A DNA stretch of 64,000 bases from contig JADILM010000001.1 in assembly GCA_016617785.1 (NCBI GenBank), positions 1,984,001 to 2,048,000 of the forward strand, in the 5' to 3' direction. A program made the translations under genes and the position numbers. This document shows, in pieces, positions 47,891-58,850 of the stretch. The notes under the pieces are model-generated. The model was given only the letters and a program-made list of their open reading frames with translations, made no database searches and was not told the DNA's origin. Position 1 is the first letter of the stretch. Each line of letters opens with the position of its first letter. Source of the stretch: Sporobolomyces roseus (taxonomy: Eukaryota > Basidiomycota > Microbotryomycetes > Sporidiobolales > Sporidiobolaceae).

Positions 47891-48997
47891 CCCATTCAAA
47901 GCTGTACTCATACACATGACAGTACACAGTAGACATACAGAGGAATTAGCATACAAGTCTGTCATGGCTCAGAATGCTGATCATCAACCATTGAGTGGGT
48001 TTTGGCACTGAGAGGACTTACGGCATGTCGATTACTGCTGCACACTTGTATGAGTCAGTGCGGATGTCACTAATCAACATGCCAGCGCTAGGCATCGTCG
48101 TACGAGCTTCTTTGCCCTGCAAGAATGATGCAACATACGTTGAATCTTGACCACATTTATCCTGCTCTTGTCCATTGTACAAAGCTGATAACAGACCACA
48201 GCACACAACACGCACCAGTCTCACGGCATACCTGCTCATGGAAAGCTACTCACACGGAATTGGCTGTGAGCCACACGATTGCAAGTGATCAAGAGGCAGT
48301 ACTCCACGTGATGTTTCTAAGAATGACTGACTATACGTCAAGACCTTGCGAGCGAGTTCCTAAGAGTGACTATGGGTCAAAACCTTGCGAGTGGAGCCAG
48401 GAGAGAACAGCTGATACTATGATGTGTTGCAGCAAACGCTCATTATGCTCAATGATGTATTGCTACATTACATTGGTTCTGTTGTGTTGTTTCATTGGCT
48501 CTGTAGACTCCCGCTCTGGTTGGCTGGCCTCCAAGCCGCAGCTGAGATCGATTCTCTTGTCTTTTCTGGACTTTCTCTTGATTTTCTCTCCTTAACAAGA
48601 CAGTACTCAATATGATATTGCAATGTAATGTGAGGTTCCTTGTCATTTGAGGTCCCTTGGTAAATTCAAGGGATCTCACACGCAATTGCAAGCACTCCCA
48701 AGGAGTGTACACAAGGTCACTTCAAATGTGAGTGGTTTCTGATGTCCATTGCAAATAGAGAAGTGGCAGCAGTACGTCAGGTCATCAGATAAGCCACAGC
48801 GCTTGCCACCGAGGCCGTCTTGCATTGTTGCGTGTGTGCATTTTTATATGCTTTACTTGGTGAGCTATCATCCTAAGGTGAACAAAACAGCAAAGCAGAA
48901 CAGACTATGTGTACCGCTTTGAGTTGCTTGCTGCTTCGGCCTGACGTTTTCAATTTTACTTACCATCATGTTGCAAAATATTGCCGCCACAACATGA

Positions 48998-49084
48998 GCT
49001 CGGTTGATCTAGTTGGTTATGATGCAGACCTAATACTTTCATAAGTTTAGTCTGATGTCGGCGGTTCGATCCCGCCACTGAGCA
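48998..49084 (+). tRNA. tRNA-Ile (AAT) with 13-nt intron
   Basis: A cloverleaf can be drawn: 7-bp acceptor stem with one wobble, D loop AGTTGGTT, anticodon loop CTAAT-A, intron CTTTCATAAGTTT, T arm GGCGGTTCGATCCCGCC. Anticodon AAT and the T arm resemble yeast tRNA-Ile. No T run follows before tRNA-Asp begins 26 nt downstream, suggesting a shared transcript. Confidence 0.8.
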
Positions 49085-49110
49085 GTGGAAAATTAAAAAA
49101 ATACCTCTCT

Positions 49111-49182
49111 TTCTTGGTAGTATAGTGGTTAGTATACACGCCTGTCACGCGTGGGACCCGGGTTCAATTCCCGGCCAGGAAG
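49111..49182 (+). tRNA. tRNA-Asp (GTC)
   Basis: 72 nt including discriminator G. Acceptor TTCTTGG/CCAGGAA, D arm with AGTGGTTA, anticodon stem CACGC/GCGTG around CTGTCAC, T stem CCGGG/CCCGG. A T6 tract just downstream (about 49185) is the Pol III terminator. Confidence 0.95.
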
Positions 49183-49836
49183 TCTTTTTTGGGAAGAGGT
49201 TCTTTTTGTCTGGTAGCTGGGGAGCGTTGACTTTCTTGCTCGCTCCGCTCTTTTGGGAGACTGGCCGAGGGTCATCCGAGCAGTAGAGCGAGAACAGGAG
49301 GAGAAAAAGAGAAGGCAATTTATGCATCCGACAGAAATGGCGTAAGCCAGGCTTGCAATTCCCTGTCAAGCTATTAGAATGTTGCGAGTGAGATATCAAG
49401 AGAAGAAGAAGATCACAAATCGAGTGCAAAGTTGAGGAGAGGAGGAAGGCTCTTTCTCTCAGTTGTTTTCCTCGCACTTCGAATTTCTCAGTTTCTCTCG
49501 ACAACGACAGATCTCTGATTTCGCTGACCGCTTCACTCGCTTATCAAGCACCAAGAACAGCTCGCGAACCCGCCAACCCCAGCGGTCCTTCCGTGGCAGC
49601 CCTGTCCTTTTGAAATCTATATCCGAGTGGAACTCGCATGTTTGCAACCTCTCATTCGATTCGCTGAAGTGGCTGCACTTTCCGCTCGAGACAGCCACTG
49701 AAGTCCTCTGCCATTGAAACCCTCCAAGCCGAGGAACTCACCTGCTGGTAGTGCCGCCTTCTCTGCAGAATCGCAATTCAAACTCACCTTTCGTACCAGG
49801 TTACTCTTCCTGACTTCAGCAGCGTTCTATCTTCTT

Positions 49837-50910
49837 ACTGCCTGATCTGGGTATTGTAAATGTGCGACTGAGTCGGATTGGGACGAGATCATCGACGATT
49901 GGCGCGTCCGAAGGAGATCCTCTCTCTCCCTTCAATCATCACGAGTATATCTAGTCAGTACGAGCCCAGGTCTACGAGCTTCAAGGAGGCCAGCAAAGCA
50001 CTCACCGCACGTCGCAACTGTCTCTTGATTCACCAAACGCTCGCAGGTTCTCGATTCTACAGTATTATCGGTTCCTTCGTTGTCAATACAAGCTCGCAAG
50101 TTCGCTAACTGTAAACGACAAGCCAAATGAAAAAGCCATTTGTGTCTACCTCCAAAGGGGTCGACAGTCTGTTCCTGCGCGCTCGCACGTTGAGCTCGTA
50201 CAGCGATTCGCCGTCGTTCAATCCCCGGGAGGTCGCGAACCTCTGTTCGAATTGAATGCGAAAGTGACACAAGCGACGGATTTGACGGCGAGGAACGAGT
50301 GAAAAGTTAAATCCAACCGCACGAGTGCGAGCGGCGAGAAAAGCCTCCTGTCGCGAGTCGAGCCTGCGAAGCGAGCGAGAGACGGTTCTCTTCTGTCGAA
50401 TCAATCTGCTCGCTCGCCGCTCGCAAGAAAACACTTTCAGTTCGACGACTCAGCTCGATGAAGGACGTCGAAGAGAACTTTTCGCAAAGAAACCGAATTC
50501 CTCTCAGTCGAAGATTCGGATGGAAAGCCTCTCTTAACCCACAAAATAATAGTAGCGTTACAGTATCATTGCGTCGAGTCTGTGCAAGCCAGCTACAGAG
50601 CGAGACGAACCACAAAGTTCTACGAAGGTGCATTCCGGCCGAGATGACGTCTGCAAAAGCAGTCTCTTTTGAACAAATTGAGATTGAGAGCTCTAGGGAA
50701 TTCGAGCCATCTTGATTTCTTTCAGTGTTTTGTCGCCTTCCAAACTCGCCCTCGGCCGCCTGACAAGTGGGTGATAGATATATACGCCTACAGCTTCACG
50801 GGCAGGTCCCGCTTACAGCCGCTCGCTCAGTTTGACGACTTCTTCAATTTACATCTCACAACGAGCCATTCTACTCCACCACAACACAAGCTAGGTCATT
50901 AGAGACTGGA
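49837..50910. other. Gene-free flank to the right of the inverted repeat
   Basis: About 1.07 kb before PDE1, with ordinary host composition (CpG and TCGA common). No gene, tRNA or repeat seen. The proximal part presumably holds the PDE1 promoter. The matching left flank (41337-41554) is only 218 nt and not similar. Confidence 0.5.
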
Positions 50911-52642
50911 ATGGACATTATAGATCTCTCTCCAGAAAGCTCTGTTGCTTCCTTCGAGCTACTGGTTGTCGTAGGTTCACTCCGCTTCTCCCGAAGTCGA
51001 ATTGAATTGATCTTGGTTTTGAACAGGGATGCGGAGGTGGCCCATTAGAGAACAACCTCAGCTGCTACCTCGTCAAATCAAAGGACAGCCCTTGGTCAAA
51101 TTGCGCTGCCATCGAAGGTGAGAAACAACGTTCACTTCCTTTCGTCTTGTCTGACCCTCTAACGATCTTGTTTCACAGGAGGGTCGAGCTTGGGTGCTAT
51201 AGCTACTCTGTTTGAACGAAGTCCAGAATCGTTTAGAGGGTTTGGCGGGTTGGTGACGGACAAAAAGAAAGAGAATGAACGAGTTTTCGAGATCGGAAGC
51301 AGTAAATTTGCGGGTCAGGTCTTGGAGATGATCCGGACTTTCACAATCTCCCATTCCCACTTCGATCACATCGCTGGACTCGTACTCTCCTCGGCCGCCT
51401 GTACGGCGACAAAGACGGTGTATGGGCTCGAAAGTACACTTGTGAACCTCGAAAAGGTGATGGATTGGCACCTCTGGCCTGATCTAGGGACGGCTGAGGT
51501 TGGTCCAGTAGCGGGGAAAGCGTTCAGGTGGAAAGAGTAAGTTATATATTGATTCGACTACTACCTCTCGCGAATAGAAAAATTGACAGTTTTGACGTAG
51601 AGTCGCGATAGGACAAGCCTATCAGATCTGCGACTCGCTGACGATTTCTGCTTTACCTCTCTCACACGGCCGTGATCCTCGCCATCCGCTGTCCTACGAA
51701 TCGACTGCATTCTTTGTTCGCAACTCGGAGTCTTCCCGAGAATTCCTCTTTCTAGGAGACGTCGAGCCAGGTATGTCCCACACCTTTGCCCTTCAATCTA
51801 TCTAAGTAATTCTGACTCGGATCCGATCGTACAGACTCGATTTCTGCGCGTCCCTTGACTCGCAGGGTCTGGGAAGTTGCCGCGAAGAAAATCGTCAGCG
51901 AGCAGCTCTGCGTTGTGTTCCTCGAATGTAGCTATCCCGTAAGCTTTCGAGACTTGCTTTCGGGGATCACGAGAAGAAGCTCATTCTCAGTGGCCTTTCA
52001 CAGAATTCACAACCAAACAACAAACTCTTCGGTCATCTAAAACCCCTATTTGTTCTCGAGGAGATGCAAGTCTTAGCTGGTTGCGTGAACGAAGAGAGAC
52101 AAAGAAGGAGCTTAGAGAAATCAACCTCCCCTTTAAATGGCGTGAAAGGTTCATCATTCCTCAATTCTTTTGGATGTTCGATCGAGAGCTGATTCCCGGA
52201 TCATTGCCAGTCGTTATTCACCACATCAAGGATGACATCTTTACTCCACCGCCAGTTTCGCCTGAACCGCTGAAAGAGAGCAAACCATCGTTATCGGTCG
52301 CTGCACTTTCGATGTCTCCACCAATCGCCACTATCCCTCTCAGACGACCATCTCTACAATTACCCTATTCACCATCTCTCTCGTCTCTTCCTCGCTCGTC
52401 TCCCGGACTCGACTTTCATCCGCCTGCACCTACGGCTGAAGAAGATGAGTACGACAATGAGATTGAGACGGTAGAAGAGACAGTACACGAAAGGATCGAA
52501 CGTGAATTGAACGAAGGCGAGGCCGAGGCCAGAACAGGAGTTTGTTTCCTCCTTGCTAAACAAGGCATGAGATTGAGTCCGTTCTCTCGTCTCCTTTTCA
52601 AAATTCTGCACCGCTGACAGCTGTTTGATTCCAGTCTTTTGA
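50911..52642 (+). CDS. PDE1: Class II cyclic-nucleotide phosphodiesterase (low-affinity cAMP PDE)
   Basis: Metallo-beta-lactamase-fold enzyme hydrolysing cAMP. ATG at 50911 (MDIIDLSPESSVASFELLVV), then GCGGGPLENNLSCYLVKSK, IEGGSSLGAIATLFERSPES, FTISHSHFDHIAGLVLSSAA with the HxHxDHxxG metal motif, LPLSHGRDPRHPLSYESTAF, FLFLGDVEPDS (metal Asp), LCVVFLECSYP, LFGHLKPLFVLEEMQVLAG (GHL motif) and PVVIHHIKDDIF (IHIK-like). Before the C-terminal block (ERELNEGEAEARTGV) sits a Pro/Ser-rich insert of about 85 residues containing LRRPSLQLP, a PKA-type R-R-x-S site. The final splice gives stop TGA at 52640-52642, but that donor (GTCCGT) is weak. Confidence 0.9.
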
Positions 52643-52668
52643 TACCCGTTATCTCCGTATACCTAGCC

Positions 52669-54065
52669 TTAGACGATACCTCGAATAAACTGTTTTGACC
52701 AATCTCGGAACTTCACCGCTCGACAGTTGACGCCGATTTCTTCGAGAGCACGCTGTTTGAGAGCAGATTGAGCTGAATCTTCATGAGAGGGTGCTCGACG
52801 GATACTCACATTCGACAAGTGGCAGTCTCGGGGTCTGACTGTATCTCCTGGCTTTGGTCCAGTTGAATCTTGATCGAGCCATTGGATGTCTAGAGGCGGA
52901 GAATGAAGGGAAGCGAACAGCGTCGCGATCTCGTACTTCGTCATGGGTTCTTGAGCTGAAAAATGAAGGATCGGAGGTAGACCTTGCCTTTGCGAAAGCA
53001 CTGCAAAGTTCTGAGGTCAGGTCGAGTTTGAGGCGGCGTGAAAGAGAGAAACAGAAGTGTACCTGCGAGATCGATCAAGACACGCGCGACGTCGGCAGTG
53101 TTCGTTGGGTAACGAGTCGCCCAATCGTCCATTTTCGTTGTCTGTTCTCTTTCCACGCTCTCCTTGACGGCAGTGAGAAGCACGTTGATCGCAGACTCTG
53201 AATTTTCTGAAGCTGCACCATATCTACGACGATCAAGGTTCAGCCAGTGACATCTAGGAATTACGGACCAAACACTCACAAGACAGGAACCCTCAGGATG
53301 GAGACTTTCCCACCAGATTCCGCCTCCTCGAGACAAGCAATTTCGCCGTCACGCTTTGTTTCCCCGTAAAAGTTTGTCGGTGAGGGTAAATCGTCGACGT
53401 CGTAACCTCCAGGAGGTGCAAATCCGTTGAAGACGTAATCAGTGGAGATATAGATCAACGAGAAAGCAAGCTGTGAAGCGAGCTTTGCAAGGTTGCTTGT
53501 ACAGTCCACGTTGAGCTTGCGTGCGCTTTCGGGGAACTGTCACACTCAGTTTGGTTAGAGAGAGGCGAGGAGAGAGAGGAAGAGAAGCGAAGGAAGAGAA
53601 GAGAAAGGAGAGAGAAGAGAGGAGAGAGGCAGAAGGAACTCACCTTCTCGCATTGATCCGGTTTCCGCTCGGCCGCACAATGAATGACGACGTCAGGCTT
53701 CAGCTCCTCCAAGAGCTGCTTCGTAGCCTGTGGATCATTCAAGTCGAGCTATTGACAATTCAAGGGTAAGATTTCTTTCGAACGATGGAAGCGAACGTCA
53801 ACTTGCTTTCGAGAGACCATCACCTTTGCGAGTGAAAGCTGTTCCGTGAACTGTATGATATCTAACATAGTCAGCCAGAGGGCAAGGGGACTAGGTAGGA
53901 GACTGAAGCATTCTTACTTTCAAATTCAGAGGAACGAGCCATCCCTTCTGCGAGGACAGCTCGACCGAGGAAACCTGTCCTTGCAAAATGGTGTGAGGCA
54001 TTTCAAGAGCGGTCTAGGGAAGGCTGTAGCGCACCCGAAGCGCCGGTAAGGAGAATCGACAGCAT
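52669..54065 (-). CDS. MAT2B/RmlD-like NAD(P)-binding reductase
   Basis: Extended short-chain dehydrogenase of the dTDP-4-dehydrorhamnose reductase family, close to the methionine adenosyltransferase beta subunit. Start at 54065: MLSILLTGASG, spliced to GFLGRAVLAEGMA, completing TGASGFLG (dinucleotide binding). Then ELKPDVVIHCAAERKPDQCE (the MAT2B-like CAAERRPD block), LIYISTDYVFNGFAPPGGY, TNFYGETKRDGE (YxxxK catalytic pair), VSILRVPVLYG, and ILHFSAQEPMTKYEIATLFA. The stop is at 52669 after KQFIRGIV. Five introns. Known role in animals: regulating S-adenosylmethionine synthesis; in fungi it is less clear. It shares a close divergent border with TLG1. Confidence 0.88.
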
Positions 54066-54300
54066 TTGATGCAGATGAGCTGATTACTGAGAGTCAGAGT
54101 CGCAACGAAGCTGGTTCTATCGTGCGTAGAAGGTGACTAGATGCTCGATGTACCGCACTGAAGAGCAGACGCGTTAACGGAGTGAACAGGAGAACTAGAA
54201 GGCCGTTCGCGAGAAGGATCTTCGAGAATTCGAATTCTCCCTTCTAACTCGCGCTCCATCCCGACTCACCTATCTAGTAAGACCGCAAGCCTTTCAGAAA

Positions 54301-55316
54301 ATGGACGAAGATCCTTACTTCACAGTCAAACGGTGAACCCTCTTTCCTTGCCTCTCTCTTACCCCACACAACTCACCCCTCAGCCTCTCTACAGGGAGGT
54401 CGCCAATCAACTTGAAGCTCTACACTTCCTCTCTACTACATATCAAGAAACACCGTCGGATTGGACTTTATCTGAGTTGAAGGGAGCCCTGGGAGCTCTT
54501 AGACCGGATCTTGACGAGTTGGAGGAAAGCGTCGCGGCTATCGAAGAGCCAGGAGTCAGTAGACGATTGGGCATCGACGCGAGCGAAGTCAAAAGCAGGA
54601 GACAATTCGTCGATAGAGTTACCAGCGAAGTAAAGGTAAGTTTTCTTCGTCCTATTGACTCGGACAAAGTGGTGCTGGACTCACGACTTGCTTCGGTTGA
54701 ACAGAGAATTCGACAGCGGCTACCGTCCACGAGTCGTTCTCCTTCACCAGTGAGAACGTTCACTCACCGCACATGATTTCTCAATCTAATCTACTTTTCC
54801 CGTTCATTCACTCCAGGAGATCTATCGTACTGTGACGAGAAGCGACGTATCGCATCCACTCGAAGATGTAGAACCCAACACAGACTTTGAGACGCAACAT
54901 CAATCAGTATGTCGAACTCTCTGATTCATAAACGAGTGATTCTGTCTTACCAAACTTTGCGTCTTTTCAAAGCTGCTGCTGCAACAACAAGACTCGACTC
55001 TGACAGATATCGCATCTACCGTTGGTCTACTGAGAGAGCAAGCAAAGGTGATAGGACAAGAAGTATCGGAACAGTCGGGCATGCTGAGTGAACTCGATGC
55101 GCAAGTTGATTCGACGTCGTCAAGACTCGCGAAAGCTCAAAGGAAGATGGACAAGTTCATGAGAGACAATTCCAGTACGTGCTCAGTCCATTCCTCTCAT
55201 AGACGGTTCGTCGTCTGAACTTGGCGTCTGATTAACTAGATTCTCCATCGAGCTGGCTGATTCTCGGTCTCATCCTCGTTCTGAGCATTCTCCTGTTCAT
55301 CATCCTCTTTCTATAA
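54301..55316 (+). CDS. TLG1: t-SNARE of the Tlg1/syntaxin-6 type
   Basis: Endosome-to-Golgi SNARE. ATG at 54301 (MDEDPYFTVKR), then REVANQLEALHFLSTTYQET (syntaxin-6 N-terminal helical bundle), LGALRPDLDELEESVAAIEE and SRRQFVDRVTSEVKRIRQRL. The SNARE helix DIASTVGLLREQAKVIGQEV continues SEQSGMLSELDAQVDST with Gln in the zero layer (Qc class). The C-terminal anchor is SSWLILGLILVLSILLFIIL, and TAA is at 55314-55316. Four introns, one inside the SNARE coding region. Length about 240 aa fits. Confidence 0.9.
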
Positions 55317-55447
55317 TCATGACTTCTCTTCAGATACCTTATCATGCCATACCCTATCGACGTGTAACTGCATTGCGAAACGATACCCACAACAGAATTT
55401 AGTCGATTTTTGAAGTTGCGAAACTCAAACGATGGCGACGACGACCC

Positions 55448-56825
55448 TCAATCCAACTCTACATCCCATTCTGCAACGAATTGATATATCTTCCTTCGAT
55501 TGTGCTCGTCAACGTCTGGCCTTCCTCCAACTTCAAACATGCTCTTGAGAATCTCCTTTCCTACGAATTCTCCCTCCTTCTCGGCTTCTGCTCCTTCATC
55601 TTCAACACAATTGTCCAAGATTGCAGGGTACTCTGGTCGAGGGGGAGGAGGTCCATCCTTCTTGCGTCGTCGGGGTTGAGGTTTCGATGGAGGAGGGAAG
55701 AAGGCGGTCAACATGGGCTTGAAGAGACCTTCGATGAGACGAGAGAATATGGGACTCGAGGGTGCGATGGTGAGGGTGCGCATGTAAGGTTGAAGCAGAG
55801 GGACGAGGGGAATAGAACGGAAAGACGAGGGTGATGCTGCCGAGACTTTTTCGAGTTCGTCAAGGAAGATTTCCGCAAGATGGTAGGTGAGAGAGTGAGG
55901 TGTTTTGGGAGATTCGACGCTGTGAAACATGAAATATGAGCAAGTCACTTTGGACTCATAGCGCCAGCTCTGAACATACTGTAGTGGCCCTCCAGGCGAA
56001 GTCAATACTTCGTTGTAGAGTTCGATCGCCCTCAAATCCCAATCCTCCCTTTCGAGAAGCCTGAAACCGACATTGATGAACCTCCTAATCAACATATAGA
56101 ACTTGTCGATTCTGCACGGGCCGAAACAAGATACAGATCATCGGTTTCGAGAGGGAGAAAGTAAGAAGAAACTCACCTCAATCGATCTAATCCGACCCAT
56201 TCCCTGCACACAGTTTCCCAGAACCCCTTCAAGAAGCACAATGTCGTCTTTGTTCGCTCTACCCTCCCGTTCTTCTCCGGCTTTTTACTCTTCGGTCTGA
56301 CTACCAAAGTCAAATCCGCCAAATTCTGTGCCAATGCTTGCTGCACGAGAGGTTTGTCCGACATCCAGAAGCCTGTATGCGATTTTGACTGTACATGTTA
56401 GGAACTGACTTCACTGCATAAAGAGGAGAGGGATAACTGACAGTAGTAGATTCCTTTCCAGAGTTTAGCGATTTCTAACGCCTCGAATCTCGAATCAGGT
56501 TCCCAATCTTTGTCCCAGTCCAGATCTCCTAACTCTAGCTGTTCTCCTTCTTCCCCTTCTTTCAGTGGAAGCTTTCCAGCAGACAGGAATTTTGTGAGAG
56601 AAGCGACTGCTTTATCTCTGATCGGTTTCTCGCCTAACATGAGAGAGAATTAGTACTACATCTTTGAGAAGAGAATGTGCAATACATACTAGAAGCTAGG
56701 AATTTCCCGAGAGGAGGAACGCCGCCAGAGGTTGAAGTTGATGAAGAAGAAGTTTGAGTTCGTCTCACTCTCTTTGAAGGAGGCTGAACTTCGCTTGCGC
56801 CCTCAGGTGCTGTTCTTGTAGGCAT
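55448..56825 (-). CDS. RRP1: Ribosomal RNA processing protein 1 (Nop52 family)
   Basis: Nucleolar protein needed for 27S pre-rRNA processing and 60S assembly. Start at 56825 (MPTRTAPEGASEV), then GKFLASSEKPIRDKAVASLT, FEALEIAKLWKGIYYCFWMS, DKPLVQQALAQNLADL, FLKGFWETVCREWVGLDRLR, IDKFYMLIRRFINVGFRLLE, TYHLAEIFLDELEKV and FSRLIEGLFKPMLTAFF, all in the order of the Nop52 domain. Stop at 55448 after QFVAEWDVELD. Four introns. It converges on TLG1 with 131 nt between stops. Confidence 0.92.
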
Positions 56826-57246
56826 CGTAGGATGTTAAAGGTTTTCGTGTGAGTGGAAAGACGAGGCCAGAGGAGAAGGGCAACTTTTTTTTTTTTCCGC
56901 TTCAACTCTCGACTCTGGAGTTACCGTCGTCGACGGAGCGTGAATCAATACAAGCTATCGTAGTCTATCAGAGTCAATCCTCATTCAATGCGAAGAACAG
57001 GTTCGTAGAAAAACCGAATTCTCTGAATCATTTCGCAACTCCAGAGTTGAACAGAAAGGTTCGATAGAGAGGACAAGGGGTGGGTATCATTTTGCGAACG
57101 AATCGTGCAGTACTACTAGAGAGGGCAAAGTAACGAGGGAAGTAGAATCAACAAAGGGGGAAGTGGAAACCAGTTGGGAGAGTCAGAGGAAGGGATCAAT
57201 TCGAGTCGCTGCACTCGAAACGCGGGCGGGGGGGAGATAACCTGGT
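56826..57246. other. Intergenic, with duplication breakpoint at 57168
   Basis: RRP1 promoter side and UBC12 3' flank. From 57168 rightward the sequence recurs at 62851. A T-run occurs at about 56887-56896. Confidence 0.6.
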
Positions 57247-58317
57247 TCAAGACCGTTGCGCCACGCTTCCGACTCGTACATCATCGAACTGTTCCGATCC
57301 TACATAACCTCCACGCATTGAGCTTTTGACATTTTGGATGAATCGATCGCGATTCGCTCGAAGGTCGTTCGCAGCGTCTGTGAGGCGTGAAGAACCGGAT
57401 AGGTCAGCTCAGGAGGGACGAGATAGAAAGGCTTTGGAGAGTGAGGAAGTCTAGAGTATGGATTCGTCGAAGGGGAGAAGAAACCGTTCTCATTTCCCTT
57501 GGTTGGTACGGCGACGTCTCGAGACGGGTTGGAGGACCTACGTGTCCTCGTCGCGAAGACACAAAACCATCGCGTTGAGATGCACGCAAAGCGAAAGCTT
57601 ACCTTTGTTCAAAGGATCATCTGCGTTGGGTTCGAGGAAGAGATACTGGATTCCGACCATGACTGCGTTGAGGTTGAGAACGGGCTTCCAGTCCTCGCGA
57701 AGAATGTTGAGACAGACATTGCCAGCTAGATCGAGATTAGGGTGGTAGATCTGAAGGATTTCACCGCAGAACAGCGAGTGGAAGAGGAAGAAAGGGCAGA
57801 ACGGGGAGTCAAGCGATGTCAGTCATGCACTCGTCAAGAGAAGTCACAAATTCGGGTGAGAAGAACGAGATGAGCTAGTGAGGAACACGAGGAGACGAAA
57901 CTCACCTTTGGTACACACTTGACTTTCGGAGCGTCGTGAGGATAGTTGTTGTTGATCGCGAAAGTGAATTTGAAAGATCCTCCCTTGTACATACCTACTC
58001 TCCCTATGCGTCAGCGGAGCGACAAAGACACAGGAGGAGGGGAGGACGCGATCGATTACCTTCATCGGGAGTAATGGTAAGTTCAAAGTTGAGCAAATCT
58101 TCGGGGTTTGGGAAGTTGGTCTTCATCGTCGATGGGAGGTCGAGTTCAGTGAGATCTGTTCGTGTCGGAAGAGTGAGTCAATAAAGCGATCTTGCGAACG
58201 AATTTTAGATAATTTCGGATTGATCCGACATTTGTCACTCCCTCGAAACGCTTCTTCTTCGCTTTCCGGTATCCGTCTTGAGAGCGATAGACACGACCAC
58301 GTTGCCGTATCCCTGTC
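57168..58317 (+). repeat. Direct repeat, copy 1 (matches 62851-64000)
   Basis: At least 1,150 nt recurs 5,683 nt downstream in the same orientation. I saw one mismatch (A at 58058, G at 63741). It begins in the UBC12 3' flank and covers most of UBC12; the right limit is unknown because the second copy meets the window edge. Confidence 0.95.
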
Positions 58318-58721
58318 GTCCTCTCCAGTGCATGGGCTCAGATGTCGATAAATTGCGATCAAGTCGACCTTGAACTGAGTGACCCGGTTGTCGATCAAGA
58401 TCCGTTCTCATGATCGCAGTGTTCGTATACTCCCTCTTCGCCCAAGTAGCCTGCCAATGGAGAGGAAGCTTACCTTTCTGAACCCTGATCAAAGCGGCTG
58501 AAGTTTTGGGTTTCTTCTTAGCTGCCGCATCCTCGTTCTTCTTCAATGACCAAATCTATGACAAGCGACGTGTACCAGAGACGAGATCGCGAGGTTAGGT
58601 TAGAAGTTGATTGAAAGAGGAGGAAGGGAAGGGAAGGGAAGGCAAGTGGAGGGAGAAGATTAGCTTCCACTTATGTTGGATACAGGAAGAGCGCAGAGTA
58701 ATTTGAGCTCACTTTCATCAT
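57247..58721 (-). CDS. UBC12: NEDD8-conjugating enzyme
   Basis: E2 enzyme that transfers Nedd8/Rub1 to cullins. Start at 58721; MMK is spliced to [20 protein letters not shown], the Ubc12-specific N-terminus that docks the E1. Then [72 protein letters not shown] with the catalytic Cys, [20 protein letters not shown], and the last exon [20 protein letters not shown] then [13 protein letters not shown]. Stop TGA at 57249-57247. Six introns or so, one about 190 nt (after PLNK, about 57594 to 57390). It is divergent from MOCS1 across 129 nt. A second copy starts at 62930. Confidence 0.95.
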
Positions 58722-58850
58722 CTTGGGCGGGATTCGTGATCTTGTAAAGTCGTGATTGAGAGGCAAGAGAGTGCAACTAGCTTCGTATCGTATCTCCTCT
58801 CTCTTCCTCTCTCTCTCCTCCTCTTTAACGCGATAGGTACTTGAAGACAG

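Larger units (their letters stand above)
46982..49836 (-). repeat. Right arm of 2,855-bp inverted repeat
   Basis: Exact-length partner of the left arm. The outer border is at CTATCTTCTT (49827-49836), beyond which the flanks differ; the inner border is at AGCTATGGC (46982). It contains tRNA-Ile, tRNA-Asp and the Galpha fragment in mirrored order. Confidence 0.95.

Noticed and set aside
41555..49836. The inverted repeats as terminal inverted repeats of a large DNA transposon
   Set aside because: No transposase frame, no target-site duplication at the borders, and the arms contain intact tRNA genes with host-like flanks. Kept only as an alternative.
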